The notes: generated by a model not told the origin, from the sequence alone. Shown: positions 21,260 to 32,704, numbered from the stretch's first letter. The stretch is 64,000 bases of DNA from Meloidogyne chitwoodi (GCA_015183035.1 JACZZP010000015.1:1922001-1986000); one strand, 5' to 3'. Numbers and translations: made by a program.

Positions 21260-22380
21260 GTGTCAATCAGTGATCGGCAAGTTCCAAAATTTCCACTGGA
21301 ACCGGTTCCAGTTCCGGAACTGGTTTTTTAATTTTTGCAGTTCCAGTTCCGGTTCCGGAACCGGTTTTTTAATTTTTGCAGTTCCAGTTCCAGTTCCGGA
21401 ACCGGTTCCAAACCAGTTCCAGTTCCAAAACCGACATTTTTTTTTATTAATTATGAATTTTCCATTTTTCCGTCAGAATTAAGAGTAAATATAATGTATA
21501 AACCAGTGGTACACTTATAAGAATTTCAGTATCCGTATACGGATATATCCATGTGGCTTATATCCATATCTGTGTCTAAAAATTCTATATCCGTACGCTG
21601 GTATACCCATTTTTTCCTAAAATTGTCAAAACAAAAGAAGTTTTGGAGGGGATATTTTTTATATGAAGTCTTAAAATAAATAAGATTTTTCTGCAGAGAA
21701 AAGTATTTAAAACATGTTTTTTCGGGTTGCGCGCAACGTCGGGTAGTTAAATTTTCAAAATTTGGGTTTTTTAGCGATGCATGCGAAAATTTTGAAAATT
21801 TATTGGACATTAGTTGCAACAATTCACCAATTTCAGCGCCGCAGGCAAAAAATTTTAAAATTTTTTAAACCTCTGTTGCCAAAAATTACACTTTTTTATG
21901 GCCATAGGCGAAAATTTAAGACTTAATTTTGTTTCAAAAATTTTTAAAATAAAGAAAAGTAACTCTAACAGCAACTAATGTACTCCAAGTAGCTTTCCCA
22001 TAACAAAGGATTCGAACCCAAGACATCAGACAAAATAAACTAACGCTTTAACCACACAACCATAGATTCACAATGGAAAAAGGCAAATAAATTATTTATA
22101 AACGTTTTCTTTCTTCTTTTCTCGCTTACAAAAATAAATTAGGAGAGTGAATAGAGAGACCTTAGGAACCGGTTCCGGAACCGGTTCCAAACCAGTTCCA
22201 GGCATCAACCAGTTCCACGGTTCCAGTTCCAAACCGGTTCCAGGAATCAACCAGTTCCGCAGTTCCAGTTCCAAACCGGTTCCAGGAATCAACCAGTTCC
22301 GCAGTTCCAGTTCCGGAACTGGAACTGGAACCGACCAGTTCCGGAACTGGAACTGGAACTTGCCGATCACTGGTGTCAAT
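21260..22380. mobile_element. hAT-type non-autonomous element (1105 bp) with GGAACCGGTTCC arrays
   Basis: The termini CAGTGATCGGCAAGTTCC (from 21268) and GGAACTTGCCGATCACTG (to 22372) are perfect inverted repeats, flanked by the identical 8-bp duplication GTGTCAAT (21260-21267 and 22373-22380). CAGTG ends and 8-bp duplications are diagnostic of hAT. Both sub-terminal zones are long arrays of GGAACTGGAACCGGTTCC-type palindromes. The right array has a 42-bp unit containing AGGAATCAACCAGTTCCG. The interior contains GCGCCGCAGGCAAA (21835), shared with the other hAT element, a tRNA-like module, and ATCCGTATACGGATATATCC palindromes (21533-21600). No transposase is present. Confidence 0.88.
22008..22062 (-). 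other. tRNA-like pol III module (SINE-like), second copy
   Basis: On the minus strand TGGTTGTGTGG (22062-22052) resembles an A box and GGTTCGAATCC (22018-22008) is a perfect B box, 44 bp apart. Flanking stems do not fold as a tRNA. It lies inside the hAT element. Confidence 0.55.
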
Positions 22381-22531
22381 CATTCCTAAAGTTCAATTTT
22401 GTTTGTCATTTAATTTTTTAAGGAATTTTGTATTTATCATATGATAAATGATTTAATAAAAGTCATTCGAAATTAATTAATTTTTATTTTTCATTTATGA
22501 TAAAAAATAAAAAGAGGTAAAATTAAGGTGT

Positions 22532-23008
22532 CCGGAATTTTGGGCTCTGGAAAGTTGGGCTCTAAGATTTTTCGGAAAGTTGGGCTCCAACTTTTCGGAA
22601 TTTTGGGCTCAATTGGAAAGTTGGGCTCTAACTGAAAAAAAGTGAAAAAGCGGAATTTTGGGCTCTAGAATTTTGGACCCGGAGGAATTTTGGGCTCTAA
22701 ATGAATAAACGTTGTCATATAACATATATATATTAGAGTAAATGTCGAGCGGAACGACTGAAAAATGGATAAGTGATAAAACACTATCAATAGATCCAAG
22801 TTTGCGCGAAGACCAACCGGCCATGGGCCCTAAAATGGATAGGTATTTATTCACTTAGAGCCCAAAATTCTAGAGCCCAAAATTCCGCTTTTTTCACTTT
22901 TTTTTCAGTTAGAGCCCAACTTTCCAATTGAGCCCAAAATTCCGAAAAGTTGGAGCCCAACTTTCCGAAAAATCTTAGAGCCCAACTTTCCAGAGCCCAA
23001 AATTCCGG
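22532..23008. mobile_element. foldback element with near-identical 147-bp inverted arms
   Basis: The left arm (22532 to about 22680) starts CCGGAATTTTGGGCTCTGG. The right arm (about 22862-23008) is its inverse with hardly any change. Each arm is itself made of alternating GGAATTTTGGGCTC and GGAAAGTTGGGCTC units. The 180-bp centre is unrelated, contains ACCAACCGGCCATGGGCCC, and has no arm repeats. Arm identity suggests recent activity or gene conversion. I see no transposase and no clear target duplication. Confidence 0.88.
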
Positions 23009-23439
23009 GACTCAAAATTAAAATTATTTTTAAATACTAATAGAAGAACCTTATGTATTTATTTTTTTTATAAAAAATTTTTGAAAAAAAAAATTTTTTT
23101 ATAGATAATGTTTTGGTATTTTAAAAATATGGATTAGATTTAAATTTGAATTTTTTGAAAACACAAAACCAAAAAAAAACGAAAATCCGCTAAATACAAA
23201 AATGAAATTGACACACCCCTATTTATTTAAAAAAAATTTTTATAGTAATGAGATTTTAAAATCTAATAAAACAATTGTAAAAAAAGTTTTAAATAAACTT
23301 TTTTTACAATTGTAAAATAAATTTTGTACTTTCAAGTTTTAAAGTTTTTGATATTTTGTATTAACAAAAATACATGTTTTGAGTTTGCGAAATATTAAAA
23401 ACTTTATATTAATTAAATAAAAGAAAATAAAAAAAGTTT

Positions 23440-23580
23440 AAATGTAGCAACTTAAAATTAAGCATAAGTTTATCCGAGAGTACAATTTTTTATTTTCAAT
23501 CAGATAAATATATTATATAAAACTAAAGGTCATTGCATTTATTCAACCATAAAAAGATTAATTACATATTTTTTTTTATT
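23440..23580 (-). repeat. orphan copy of the protease-family upstream block
   Basis: On the minus strand: ATTAATCTTTTTATGGTTGA, ATGCAATGACCTTTAGTTTT, TTGTACTCTCGGATAAAC. It matches the block upstream of protease copies A and C, but no protease exon follows; the foldback element at 22532-23008 lies where the gene would start. Confidence 0.5.
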
Positions 23581-23879
23581 CTCCAAAATATTTTAAGTAA
23601 TTAATTATATTTATTTTTATACACAAAATAAACATCTGAAAAATAAATAATTTTATATTGGAAAAAAAAATTTTTTTTTTAATTTTTTAAAAATATTAAT
23701 AAACTTTAAGTGAAAGAATATATTTTTCAAATATTCACAAGGAAAACAATTAGCAGCATTAAAAAATATATCAATTAAAATAACAAATTTAAAAATAATA
23801 TAATAAATTCGGACATTTGAGTCACAATAAAAAAATTTTTTGCCAGACTCTAATGTACATTTTTAAAATTTTGGCAATT

Positions 23880-26800
23880 TTAGAGTATCTCAGGTGGGGG
23901 AGGTGGGGGAGGTAACAAAACAGTTTCTTCTTCTTTTTCATCAGCTGCACTAGTTGTTGTTGTTGTGTTCAAACAAATCTGAGGTTCTAAATTTGGTGGG
24001 GGAGGTGGTGGCAAGAGAAGAGGAGAATATCTAAAAAATTTTGAAATAAATTATCAACTCTTTATTAAACAGCTAGAAAAAAACTAAAGAGACTCAAATG
24101 ATAAAAAAATTGGATTTTATTTTCTAGACTCTAATGTCTAAGAATTCAAAAATTTTCTAGACTCTAATATCCAAAAAATTAATTTTTTAAAAATTGAGTC
24201 TATGACAAATAAAAAATATATTTTTTACAATTTTTTACCTTTTTTGTTGTTTATTCGATACATTAATAATAGGAGGTGAAGGAAAGAAAATACTTGTAGT
24301 AGGCATGTTTGTCGTTGTTATAGGCAATATTTTATTATTATTAAAAGAATTATTATTAAAAAAAGGTTTTTTTTGTTATTATTGGTTGATTATTAAAAAA
24401 TTTAATTTTATTATTTTCTTCTTCTTCTTCTTTTTGTAATTTAAAATAATTTTTTTGATGATCAAAAATATTATTTTTATTAAAATATTTTTGTTCAAAT
24501 TGTTGTAAAGGTATTCGTCGTCTTTTTCGATTATTTGAAAGATTTGTATGAGTAGAAAAATTATTATTATTAAAATTTTTAAATTTTTTATTTTCTTCAT
24601 TTGTTTTATCTTCACCATTTTTATTATATCCATTTAATTTAAATATATGTGCATTTTCAATTAATGCATTTTCTGCCGCTTGCATTTGAGCTAAATGCAT
24701 ACTTGCACCATTTCCAACTGATAGACGCTTATTTCTGAAAATTAAAAAATACAAATATTTAAAGAAGAAAATACAAAAACAGAATTATTGTATTTTATGT
24801 AAAATCAGAATATTTCAAAAACACATTCTGGTATTAAGAAATACGTTTACATAAACATCGAATTCTGATTTTTAAAATTAGAAAACACAAAATTCTGAAT
24901 AAAATCAGAATTTTTTAATCCGAAAATACATCTATTTAAACTAAGAAAATCAGAATTAATGAAAAAACAACAAAATTCTGAGAAAATCAGAATCATATAA
25001 TAAGTAAAAATACAAAATATTCTGATTTTTAAAATTTAAAAAACACAAATTCTGATTAAATACTCTCTAACCTAAAATAAACAGCAACGGTATAAACACG
25101 TGTATTTGTAGGTCCTTCAATTCCAATAGTTTTGTATTCTGGAATATCAGGTTCACAAGAGTTTGGATTACGCAAAGTTAAACAGGATTGTTGTAACTGT
25201 GATTTTGGGTCATTCCATCTTTGACTTTGAATAAAATACTTTTTTTTTAAAAATAAAAATTAAATTTAAATAAATTAATTAAATTTAAAACCTTTAATCT
25301 TGGAAAGAAACAAACACGACAAAAATGTCGACAATATAAAAGGCCTCTATCAACATATAAAGCACCTAGAAATGCTTCTACCTGAATAATTAAATAATTA
25401 AAAATAATATTAAATAAATTTTAAAAAATACCAAATCTGCCTTGTCTTTAGTTCGTAAATTTGGTTGAGGATTTTTTCTAAGCAAAGCCTTAAAAATTAA
25501 TTTAATTAAAAAAATTATAAGAAAAAAACCTGTGGAATAACCAAATATTTAATCATCGCTAAATCATCACAAACAACAGCTTGAGTCGTTGCTTGGACTA
25601 AACAAGTTCGTAAAAGTGATAAATGACCTTCTTGGTGATATGGAAAGTGTTTGTAAAGATATTCGCTTGTTAATAACTTAAAAAGATTTTTTAATAAATT
25701 TTTAATAAATTTTATTTAATTTTAACCTGTAATATAGTATCCCCCAAGAATTCTAAACGTTGATTATGACCACTAAAAAAATTAATTTTATTATTTTAAA
25801 ATATTAATTAGACTTTTGATAATTTTTTGGTTCATTTTTTTAAATTTTTCTAAGCCAAAAGGTATAGATTAAATTTTAAAATATTTTAGTATTTTTTCTA
25901 GAATATTCTTTTATTTTTTAAAATATTTTAACAATTTATTTTATTTAAAAAATTGAAAAAAAATAAAAAAAACCTCCTTACAGAGTTAAAAAATTGTAGG
26001 GAACATTTCTCCGAGTAAATGCTTTAGCGAGTAGTCGAATATGTTTAAATTTAATTCCAATACATTCCTCAAATTCAACAAGTAATTTAAGACAGGGCAC
26101 AGAAGGGATTAAATGTCTATCCCCAAAAGGGGTGTCTCTCTTAAATTTTTATTAAAATTAATTAAAATTAAAAAATCAAAGAAAACCTTTAAAGGATGTT
26201 CAGGAAGATTTGTCCAAATTTTAAGTAAATTTGGGTCCTTTCCAAATAAGGCATTTGCAAAAATTCTTTAAAAAAAGAATAAAAATTTTAAAAATAATTT
26301 TATTAAAATTATTGATAATTTCTTTATGCATAAATGTCCACAAATTTACCTTATATATTAAAAAATTTTTATAAATCTTTTATAGACTATGTGGAAAATA
26401 TTCTAATTAAAAATAATCATTGTAGGAAGAAAAAATAAATATTATTATTTGCGGACAAAAAAACTTTTGCGGACATTTATGCACAAAAAATAAATAAATA
26501 AAATTAAAAAAAATACTTGTCACATTCTTCCAGACCAGAATCAAGAAAAACAGCAGCCATTAAAGCTTCAAAAGTATTAGCCATTGCATGACGCAAATCA
26601 GTCGAATGACACAAATCTGGGCCGTGTGCATAAACCATAAAATGTTGTAAACCTAAACAATCGCCAAGAGTTGCTAAATGACGATTTTGAACATAAAAAT
26701 GAGAGGAAAATTAAATTTAAAAGAATAATTAAATTAATAAACAAACTAAAGCAGAACGGAAAGTAGCAAGTCCACCTTCATCCAATTCAGTAAATAAAAA

Positions 26801-29800
26801 AAATAAATGAATTGTAGTGAGAAATTCGACTACTGCATCTCCGAGAAATTCTAATCTAAAACAAACAAAAAAATAAATTTAAAAAATTAAATTAAAAAAA
26901 AAAACCTTTCATTATGTCGAATAATTGGTTCACTAAATAATAAACTTCCATTTTCCTTAATTTTATTATTATTTTTACTGCAACGTTGCATAGACATAAT
27001 TTCCATTAAAACATTTATTCCTCTTCTTCTACCCGTTTTTTGAATTAATAATTGTTGTTGTTGTTTAAATTCAAGAGTTTCAGTCAAATTATTATTTTGG
27101 GGAATTTCTGTTGTTTTTTGTAAAGAAGAAGAATTATTTAATGTATTATTTAATCCAATACGTAAACCACAATTACTCAAAACATTTTTAGCATGATCCG
27201 GATTTGTTCCATAATTTGCACGAAATGAAGGGTGAATTAATGAAAGTTCCAAAAGTGAACGGTTCTAAGAAAAGAGATTTTTTTATTTTATTTTTAATAA
27301 ATTTTTTAAAAATACTTTAAATGAATAAGACATTCTCTCCTCCAAAAAATTTAAAGAACAATGAAAGCGAACATGTTGACAGGCAAGAACAAGTAAAATT
27401 GCGTGTAAAACCTATTTTTTAAAATAAATATAAAATATATATATAATTTTAAAAAATAAATTAAAAAAAAATATATATGTAAATGTATACCATATCTGAA
27501 CAAATTCCAGTTGAGAAAAAGTCCCTTAAAATGAAAAAAAAAATATTAAAAAAAATAAATTAAAAAAATACCTAGAGTTAACATGGACAACTGTGTTTCG
27601 TTTAGATTTACTTTAAAAAAATAAAATTAAAAAATAAATTTATAAAATAAAAATTAATATACCACTCATGTTTAAGAGCATTTAAATTTGCTTCACTTTT
27701 ACGCAACATCCATTTTTCTTCATAAGACAAAAAATGTTTAGATAACAAATGTTTACGTAATTGTAAATGTTTGTGTAATGCTTCTTGCATTCTTTTTAAA
27801 AAAAAAAATTAAAAAATTTTTTTTTAATTTTTTATTTACTGTGGTCTAGCCAAAAAAGCATAAGCATTAGGTTTTATACCAAAATGTGTAATTATTGGAT
27901 AAAATTCTTTATTATCCGTAGATTGTTCTAATAAATCCAAACGAATGGCCAAAGGTTTCTTTTATTAAAATTAAATTAGAAAAAGAAAATTAAATTAAAA
28001 AAACCTTTTTAGGATTAATACAAATTTCTCCCTTCTTTTGAGAAGCAAAATCAACTAAAGCTAAAGGATTTTGACAAAAATAATGCGTTAAGCGATCATC
28101 TATCAATGGAGTAAAATTTGTAATAAAATGAGAAAGAATTGAAGAAAGGGGTAAAAGCTCTTTTCCATTATCTAAGAAATAAATTTAAATTTTTTTGAAA
28201 AAATTTAAAGCAAAAAATGACAAAAATAAGAGAAAAAAATTAAAAAAAAAATTAAAAACCTGGTAAAGAACGAGAAAATCTCGGTAAACAATGATAAAAT
28301 GGACAAAAAGAGTTATTATTATCATCTTTGCAAGTGTTAATAAAACGATTCAAATCATAAAGTTCCAAAACTTGTTCAAAAAGGAATTTATGAAATAATT
28401 CGAGATCGGCTATTGTAAAACTCTAAAAAAATTATAAAAATTTATTCAAAAATAAAAAAACCTCTGGAGCATTTTCATGTAAAAATCTCACTTGAAATTG
28501 TTGCGTCCACTGGTTTATTGGACGTTGTGGAAATTTTTCAGGCAAAGGTTTATGAAAGAAAACAGAAAAACCTTTTTTTTAAATTAAATTTTAATAAAAA
28601 AATAATTAAATAATAAACCATCAAATTTGTAGCAATGCCCATCAATTTGAATCTGTGTTGGACGCCGAGAATGAGAAGCAGGATTTGGCTTTAAAATAAA
28701 TTTTTTATTAAATTAATTAATTTAAAACATAAAATTTTAATTAAAAATCAGCCTAATACTTAATTTTTTAAAATTAACCTCAACATTTAGAACATAATGG
28801 TACAGACGTTCAATGTTACTAATATTAATATTTTTAATAAAAATTTTAATTTGAAAAAAACCTTGAATTCCAATCGCAACGAGGAATAGTTTGTTCTCCA
28901 GCAAATTTTCCATGTCTAACTCCTGTTTGCTTTGCAGCCCACGAACATTTACATTGGGGACCGTCATTAAGCTGTCCTGGTTCATTAAATCCAACATCTG
29001 AATGCAAAGCTGCTGGGTGAGAACGTTTCCGAATAATCTAAAAATAAAAAAATAAATATTAAAAAATTAAACCTCTTCTCGAGCAAAAGATTTTATTTGA
29101 TGACGTCTTCGAAATCTGCGCCTACGTCGCCTCTTTTTTACCGGAGAAAAAGTATTAGAAGAATCACAGTTGTTTCCACCACCGTTTTTAGAATTGTTAT
29201 TTGCTGCAATTATAAAAATTCTGATTTGTATTTTATTAAATTCTGATTTTTATCTTTCTAAATTCTGATTTTATTTTTGTTATATTCTGTTTTTTGTATT
29301 TTTCATCCAATTTCTGGTTTGTGTTTTACTGAATTTAAGGTAAGTTTATTTAAAATTCTGGTTTCAAGTTTATTTGTATTTTATTAAATTCTGGTTTTAA
29401 TTAAAAAAAAATACATACAAGAATTAGAAAAATTAGAAGAATTATCAGAATCTTCTTCTTTATTATTATCAGAATCATTTTCACTACCAACAATGTGTTT
29501 TGCTATAAAAACAAATTATTTATTTGTATTTTCTTTAATTAAAAAAACACAAACAGCAATTATCAGAACAATTTTTAGTACAAGTTGATAAATTAGTTGG
29601 TGGAGGAGGATCAGATTTAGGTTGATTTTCAATTCCATTTTTAATTGTTTTAATTATACTAATTTCAAATTGATGTTGAAGAAAAAGTAAGGCAGACGTT
29701 GCTGTTTGGCCACCGCCACGAGCCTCAATATTTTATTTATTTTTAAAAATTAAATTTTTTTAAATTTAAATATCAAAAAAGTTAATAATTAAAATCATGC

Positions 29801-30666
29801 AATAAATTTCAAAATTATAAAAAAAAAATTTTTTATTTTTCATATTTTTTTCATAAATTTGTGCAAAATTTTAATTAAAAAATTTTTTTATTATAAATTT
29901 TTTTAAAAATTTTCCCTAATATTCTAGGATTGCAAGATAGATGAAAGCAAACCAAATCACTGAGAGCACGTTTTATTTATACTTCGTTTTTTTTTTAAAT
30001 TAAAAACGAAGATTTTAAACTCTCCGTACAAAATGGTCACTCACATCCATATGATCAACCCAAATATATTTATTTTAATTTTAATCTTTTTATAAAAAAT
30101 TGAATTTTATTAAATATAAAACCCAAAAAACTATTTTATAATTAAAATACATACCCGATTGTAATATTTACCAGGAGCTATAGATTGTGTCCAAAAAGGA
30201 GAATTACTTATTCCATTTAAAGATTCATCTAATAAATGTTCATTATCCTCTTCTTCTTCATCATGCAATTCTTCTTCATCCCAAGTTTGAGTATTATTAT
30301 TAGTTAATGGTTTAATAGGAGATTTTTTAATTTCATCATTTAAGGTAGTGACCTAAATATTATTTTTTTGAGATTATTCCAACAATTTTAGACTTTTGAG
30401 AAATATAAAAATATTCCAAAAAAATTAGAATGTCAAAAGTAAAAAACCTTTCGAAAAAAAAATAAACCTTTTCTTTTTCTTTAAAAGAGGCTGCATCGTT
30501 TTTATTAAAATTTACACAAATTCTTTCAGATTTTGAATTTCTAATTTTTCTAGAAATCATTTTTGAAGATCCTCTCTCTTCATCGGATGAGATCTTTAAA
30601 AATATTAAAGTTTAATAAAATAAATTTACAAAAATAAACCTTCTCTAAATGTTTGTCGCCCTCCAT
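23880..30666 (-). CDS. drsh-1: Drosha, microRNA-processing ribonuclease III (EC 3.1.26.3)
   Basis: Start MEGDKHLEK at 30666, stop at 23880. The N-terminus is acidic and basic low-complexity, with an Arg-rich block ([18 protein letters not shown], about 29105-29140). The central domain carries [17 protein letters not shown] and [14 protein letters not shown], the Drosha-specific zinc-binding region. RNase III domain a: [15 protein letters not shown], then [14 protein letters not shown] and [20 protein letters not shown]. Domain b: [20 protein letters not shown] and [18 protein letters not shown] double-stranded-RNA-binding domain follows ([20 protein letters not shown]). Catalytic acidic residues of both RNase III signatures are intact. 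The nuclear enzyme cuts pri-miRNA with a Pasha/DGCR8 partner. Unusually, the C-terminus extends through an Asn-rich stretch into [12 protein letters not shown] and [12 protein letters not shown]. One intron holds a 157-bp MITE; introns at 24740-25065 and 29210-29400 carry CAGAATT/ATTCTG copies. Confidence 0.95.
26327..26483. mobile_element. 157-bp MITE in a Drosha intron
   Basis: Inverted ends TGCATAAATGTCCACAAA (26327-26344) and TTTGCGGACATTTATGCA (26466-26483) match with one mismatch. An extra TTTGCGGACA lies just inside the right end. The interior is A/T. It sits between the two RNase III domains' exons. Confidence 0.75.
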
Positions 30667-30995
30667 CAAATAAATTCAATATATAATTTTAAATAAATTA
30701 AAAAAAATACTTTTAAAAATCTAAATAAACAAAAATATATTTAAAGAAAAATATATTGACTTAATTGGGAAAGATGTAGTTTAATAAAACACAAAAAAAA
30801 GGTTTAAAATTTATAGTACTTTAAGCTTAACATAGAGTGAGTGGTAAACTAACAATAAGTCGAAAATTGGACATAGCATAAAAAATATTATGTGGATAAA
30901 ATTGTGTTTGAATATATTTTTGTAATAATAATGTAAAATGAAATTTTTAAATTTCAAAAAATTTATATAATTTCACAACTTTTTATAATTTTAGT

Positions 30996-31093
30996 ATGCC
31001 AAAAGGAAAGCAACCTAAACCGACACCTCCGACAACGTGCTAAGAGGAGATCTCCATCCCCACAGCCAAAGGAGGGAGCAAGTCCAAGGAAGT
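30996..31093 (+). pseudogene. frameshifted copy of the 33-codon Ser/Pro/Lys ORF
   Basis: It starts MPKGKQPKPTPPTTC and then hits TAG-free but shifted sequence ending at TAA. A 2-bp deletion relative to the other arm (ACGTGCTAAG against TCGCCGGCTAAG) causes the early stop. If the frame is shifted, the arm continues as RRSPSPQPKEGASPRK, clearly the same peptide. Confidence 0.6.
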
Positions 31094-31211
31094 AAGTTAA
31101 TTAATTTTTTACAAATTAATTAATAATTAAAAATTGAAAAAACCGTCTTGGTGCGGAGATGAAGTTTTGTCAATCCATAAATATTAATATAATTTGTAAA
31201 AAATTATTAAC

Positions 31212-31313
31212 TTACTTATTTGGACTTACTCCCTCCTTTGGCAATGGAGATGGAGATCTCCCCTTAGCCGGCGATGCAGGAAGTGTTGCTTTTGGCTGAT
31301 TGCTTTTAGGCAT
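31212..31313 (-). CDS. 33-residue Ser/Pro/Lys peptide, intact copy
   Basis: ATG at 31313 directly follows ATTTTAGT, a possible trans-splice site. The product reads MPKSNQPKATLPASPAKGRS then PSPLPKEGVSPNK, with several SP motifs and a strong positive charge. Conservation of the frame in the right arm but not the left argues weakly for coding use. I do not recognise it; the SP/K composition recalls disordered tails of chromatin or cytoskeletal proteins, which is only a resemblance. Confidence 0.4.
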   Translation of the reverse strand: MPKSNQPKATLPASPAKGRSPSPLPKEGVSPNK

Positions 31314-31551
31314 ACTAAAATTATAAAAAGTTGTGAAATTATATAAATTTTTCTGAAATATTAATAAGTTAATTTGAAATAATTATTATAAAAATATTTC
31401 ACACAAATTTTTATCCACAACATTTTCTTAAATGAAACGAAAGAGTTAAACTCAAATCAAAAATAATAATAAAAAAGGAATTATTTTCTTTTTTAACCTC
31501 ATCATTATTAATGCAGTAAAATTTTTTAAATTAATTCTTTTCCATTAATGC

Positions 31552-32704
31552 TCATTCAAGTTTGACGCGTGGATGCTGAAAAAAAGATATTTAAATTTGT
31601 CAAAAAAAATTTATTTTCTATTTAAACCTTCATTCCATTCATATATGCTTCCAATTCCCTATCCAATTCTGCAGCACTTTTTACCTGATTGGTAGAAGAA
31701 ACATTCCGACCGGCACGGCGTTGTTTACCGCCAGCACGTGTCATTGGAGAACGAGATCTAATGGAAAATTTTTTAAAAATCTTTAAAATCATCTAAATTA
31801 AATTATTGGCCAAAACCCAAATAATCTTTTAAAAATTAATTTAAAAATATTTCAAATTTTCCTTTAAAATTAAACCTAGAATATGTACGAGAGGACTGTC
31901 CACTATCAGAGCGAATACGACGACCAGCAGCACCAATTCCACCACCACGACGTAGACGTCTTGGTGGTCGACGACGACCACCACCTCCTCCGAAAGCTTC
32001 GCTCTTTTGATGATTCTGAAATTGAGGTGTAGCAGCTGCCTGTTCGTTAACAATTGCAAAGCGTATCTTCTGACCTATAAAAGAAAAGGTTTGAAAATCA
32101 GCAAAATTAAGTTAAAAAACCGTCAATAGCAATATTAGCATATTCGCGTAAAATAGCCTTTGCTGAACGTCCATCTACAAACAAGTCTGCTGTACCCATG
32201 TGCTGACCAACTTCGTCATAGTGAACACCAACGCCAAGAAGATTAAATTCTTGAAATAACTCCTAAAAATTTGAATGTAAAATTGTTTTTAACCAAAGTT
32301 CAATTCTAAACCACAAATTGTAAGAAAGAAAAACCTGGAGATCTCCAGTTATCACGGTCTCAGGCAAATTTGAAATATTTATCCAAACAACATCTTCACC
32401 ACCAGCAGAAGTATTAAATGTTCGTTGACCTCCTCCCCATTGTCGCCTTTTTCCTCCTCGATTTCCAAATCCAGAATTAGAGAAACCAGAATTATTGAAA
32501 CCACCATTACGAAATTGAGAACCTCTCCGACCACCACCACTTCCTCCTCCTATAGGTGAAAGAGGTTCATCAATTTGTGGAGCTAAACGTTTGCCACCGC
32601 GACGGCGTTTAGCGATTAAGTCATCCTAAATTATTTTATGTTTTTAAATTAAAGTTGAAAAAAACCAAAGCAGCGTTAATGTCATCAATACTTTGAGTTT
32701 CCAT
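31552..32704 (-). CDS. ALY/REF mRNA export adaptor
   Basis: Start METQSIDDINAAL at 32704. The UAP56-binding motif and RG-rich region follow (DDLIAKRRRGGKRLAPQIDE; FNNSGFSNSGFGNRGGKRRQ). The RRM begins DVVWINISNLPETVITGDLQ, continues ELFQEFNLLGVGVHYDEVGQ, and reads GTADLFVDGRSAKAILREYA for the RNP1 side. A second RGG region precedes the C-terminal conserved helix KSAAELDRELEAYMNGMK. The stop is TGA at 31554-31552. This N-RGG-RRM-RGG-C layout is that of ALYREF/THO complex subunit 4, which couples splicing to mRNA export in the nucleus. It diverges from the NSE3 gene across 256 bp. No defects seen. Confidence 0.93.

Larger units (their letters stand above)
30885..31426. repeat. inverted duplication, arms about 225 bp, each carrying a small ORF
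   Basis: From about ATATTATGTGGATAAAATTG (30885) to CAATTTTTATCCACAACATT-like text at 31426, the two arms match end to end around a spacer at about 31120-31200. Each arm includes AACTTTTTATAATTTTAGTATGCC, that is, an acceptor followed at once by an ATG. The duplicated unit therefore looks like a small gene with its promoter, not a terminal repeat of a transposon. Confidence 0.8.

Noticed and set aside
22008..22062. Functional tRNA gene on the minus strand
   Set aside because: Perfect B box but the T stem has only two or three pairs and no acceptor stem is visible.
22092..22389. Three overlapping open frames rich in Pro/Val/Gly/Thr
   Set aside because: They arise because the GGAACCGGTTCC array is open in several frames; it lies inside the hAT element.
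31841..32059. Val-rich ORF on the minus strand
   Set aside because: Frame shadow of the Arg/Gly-rich part of ALYREF.
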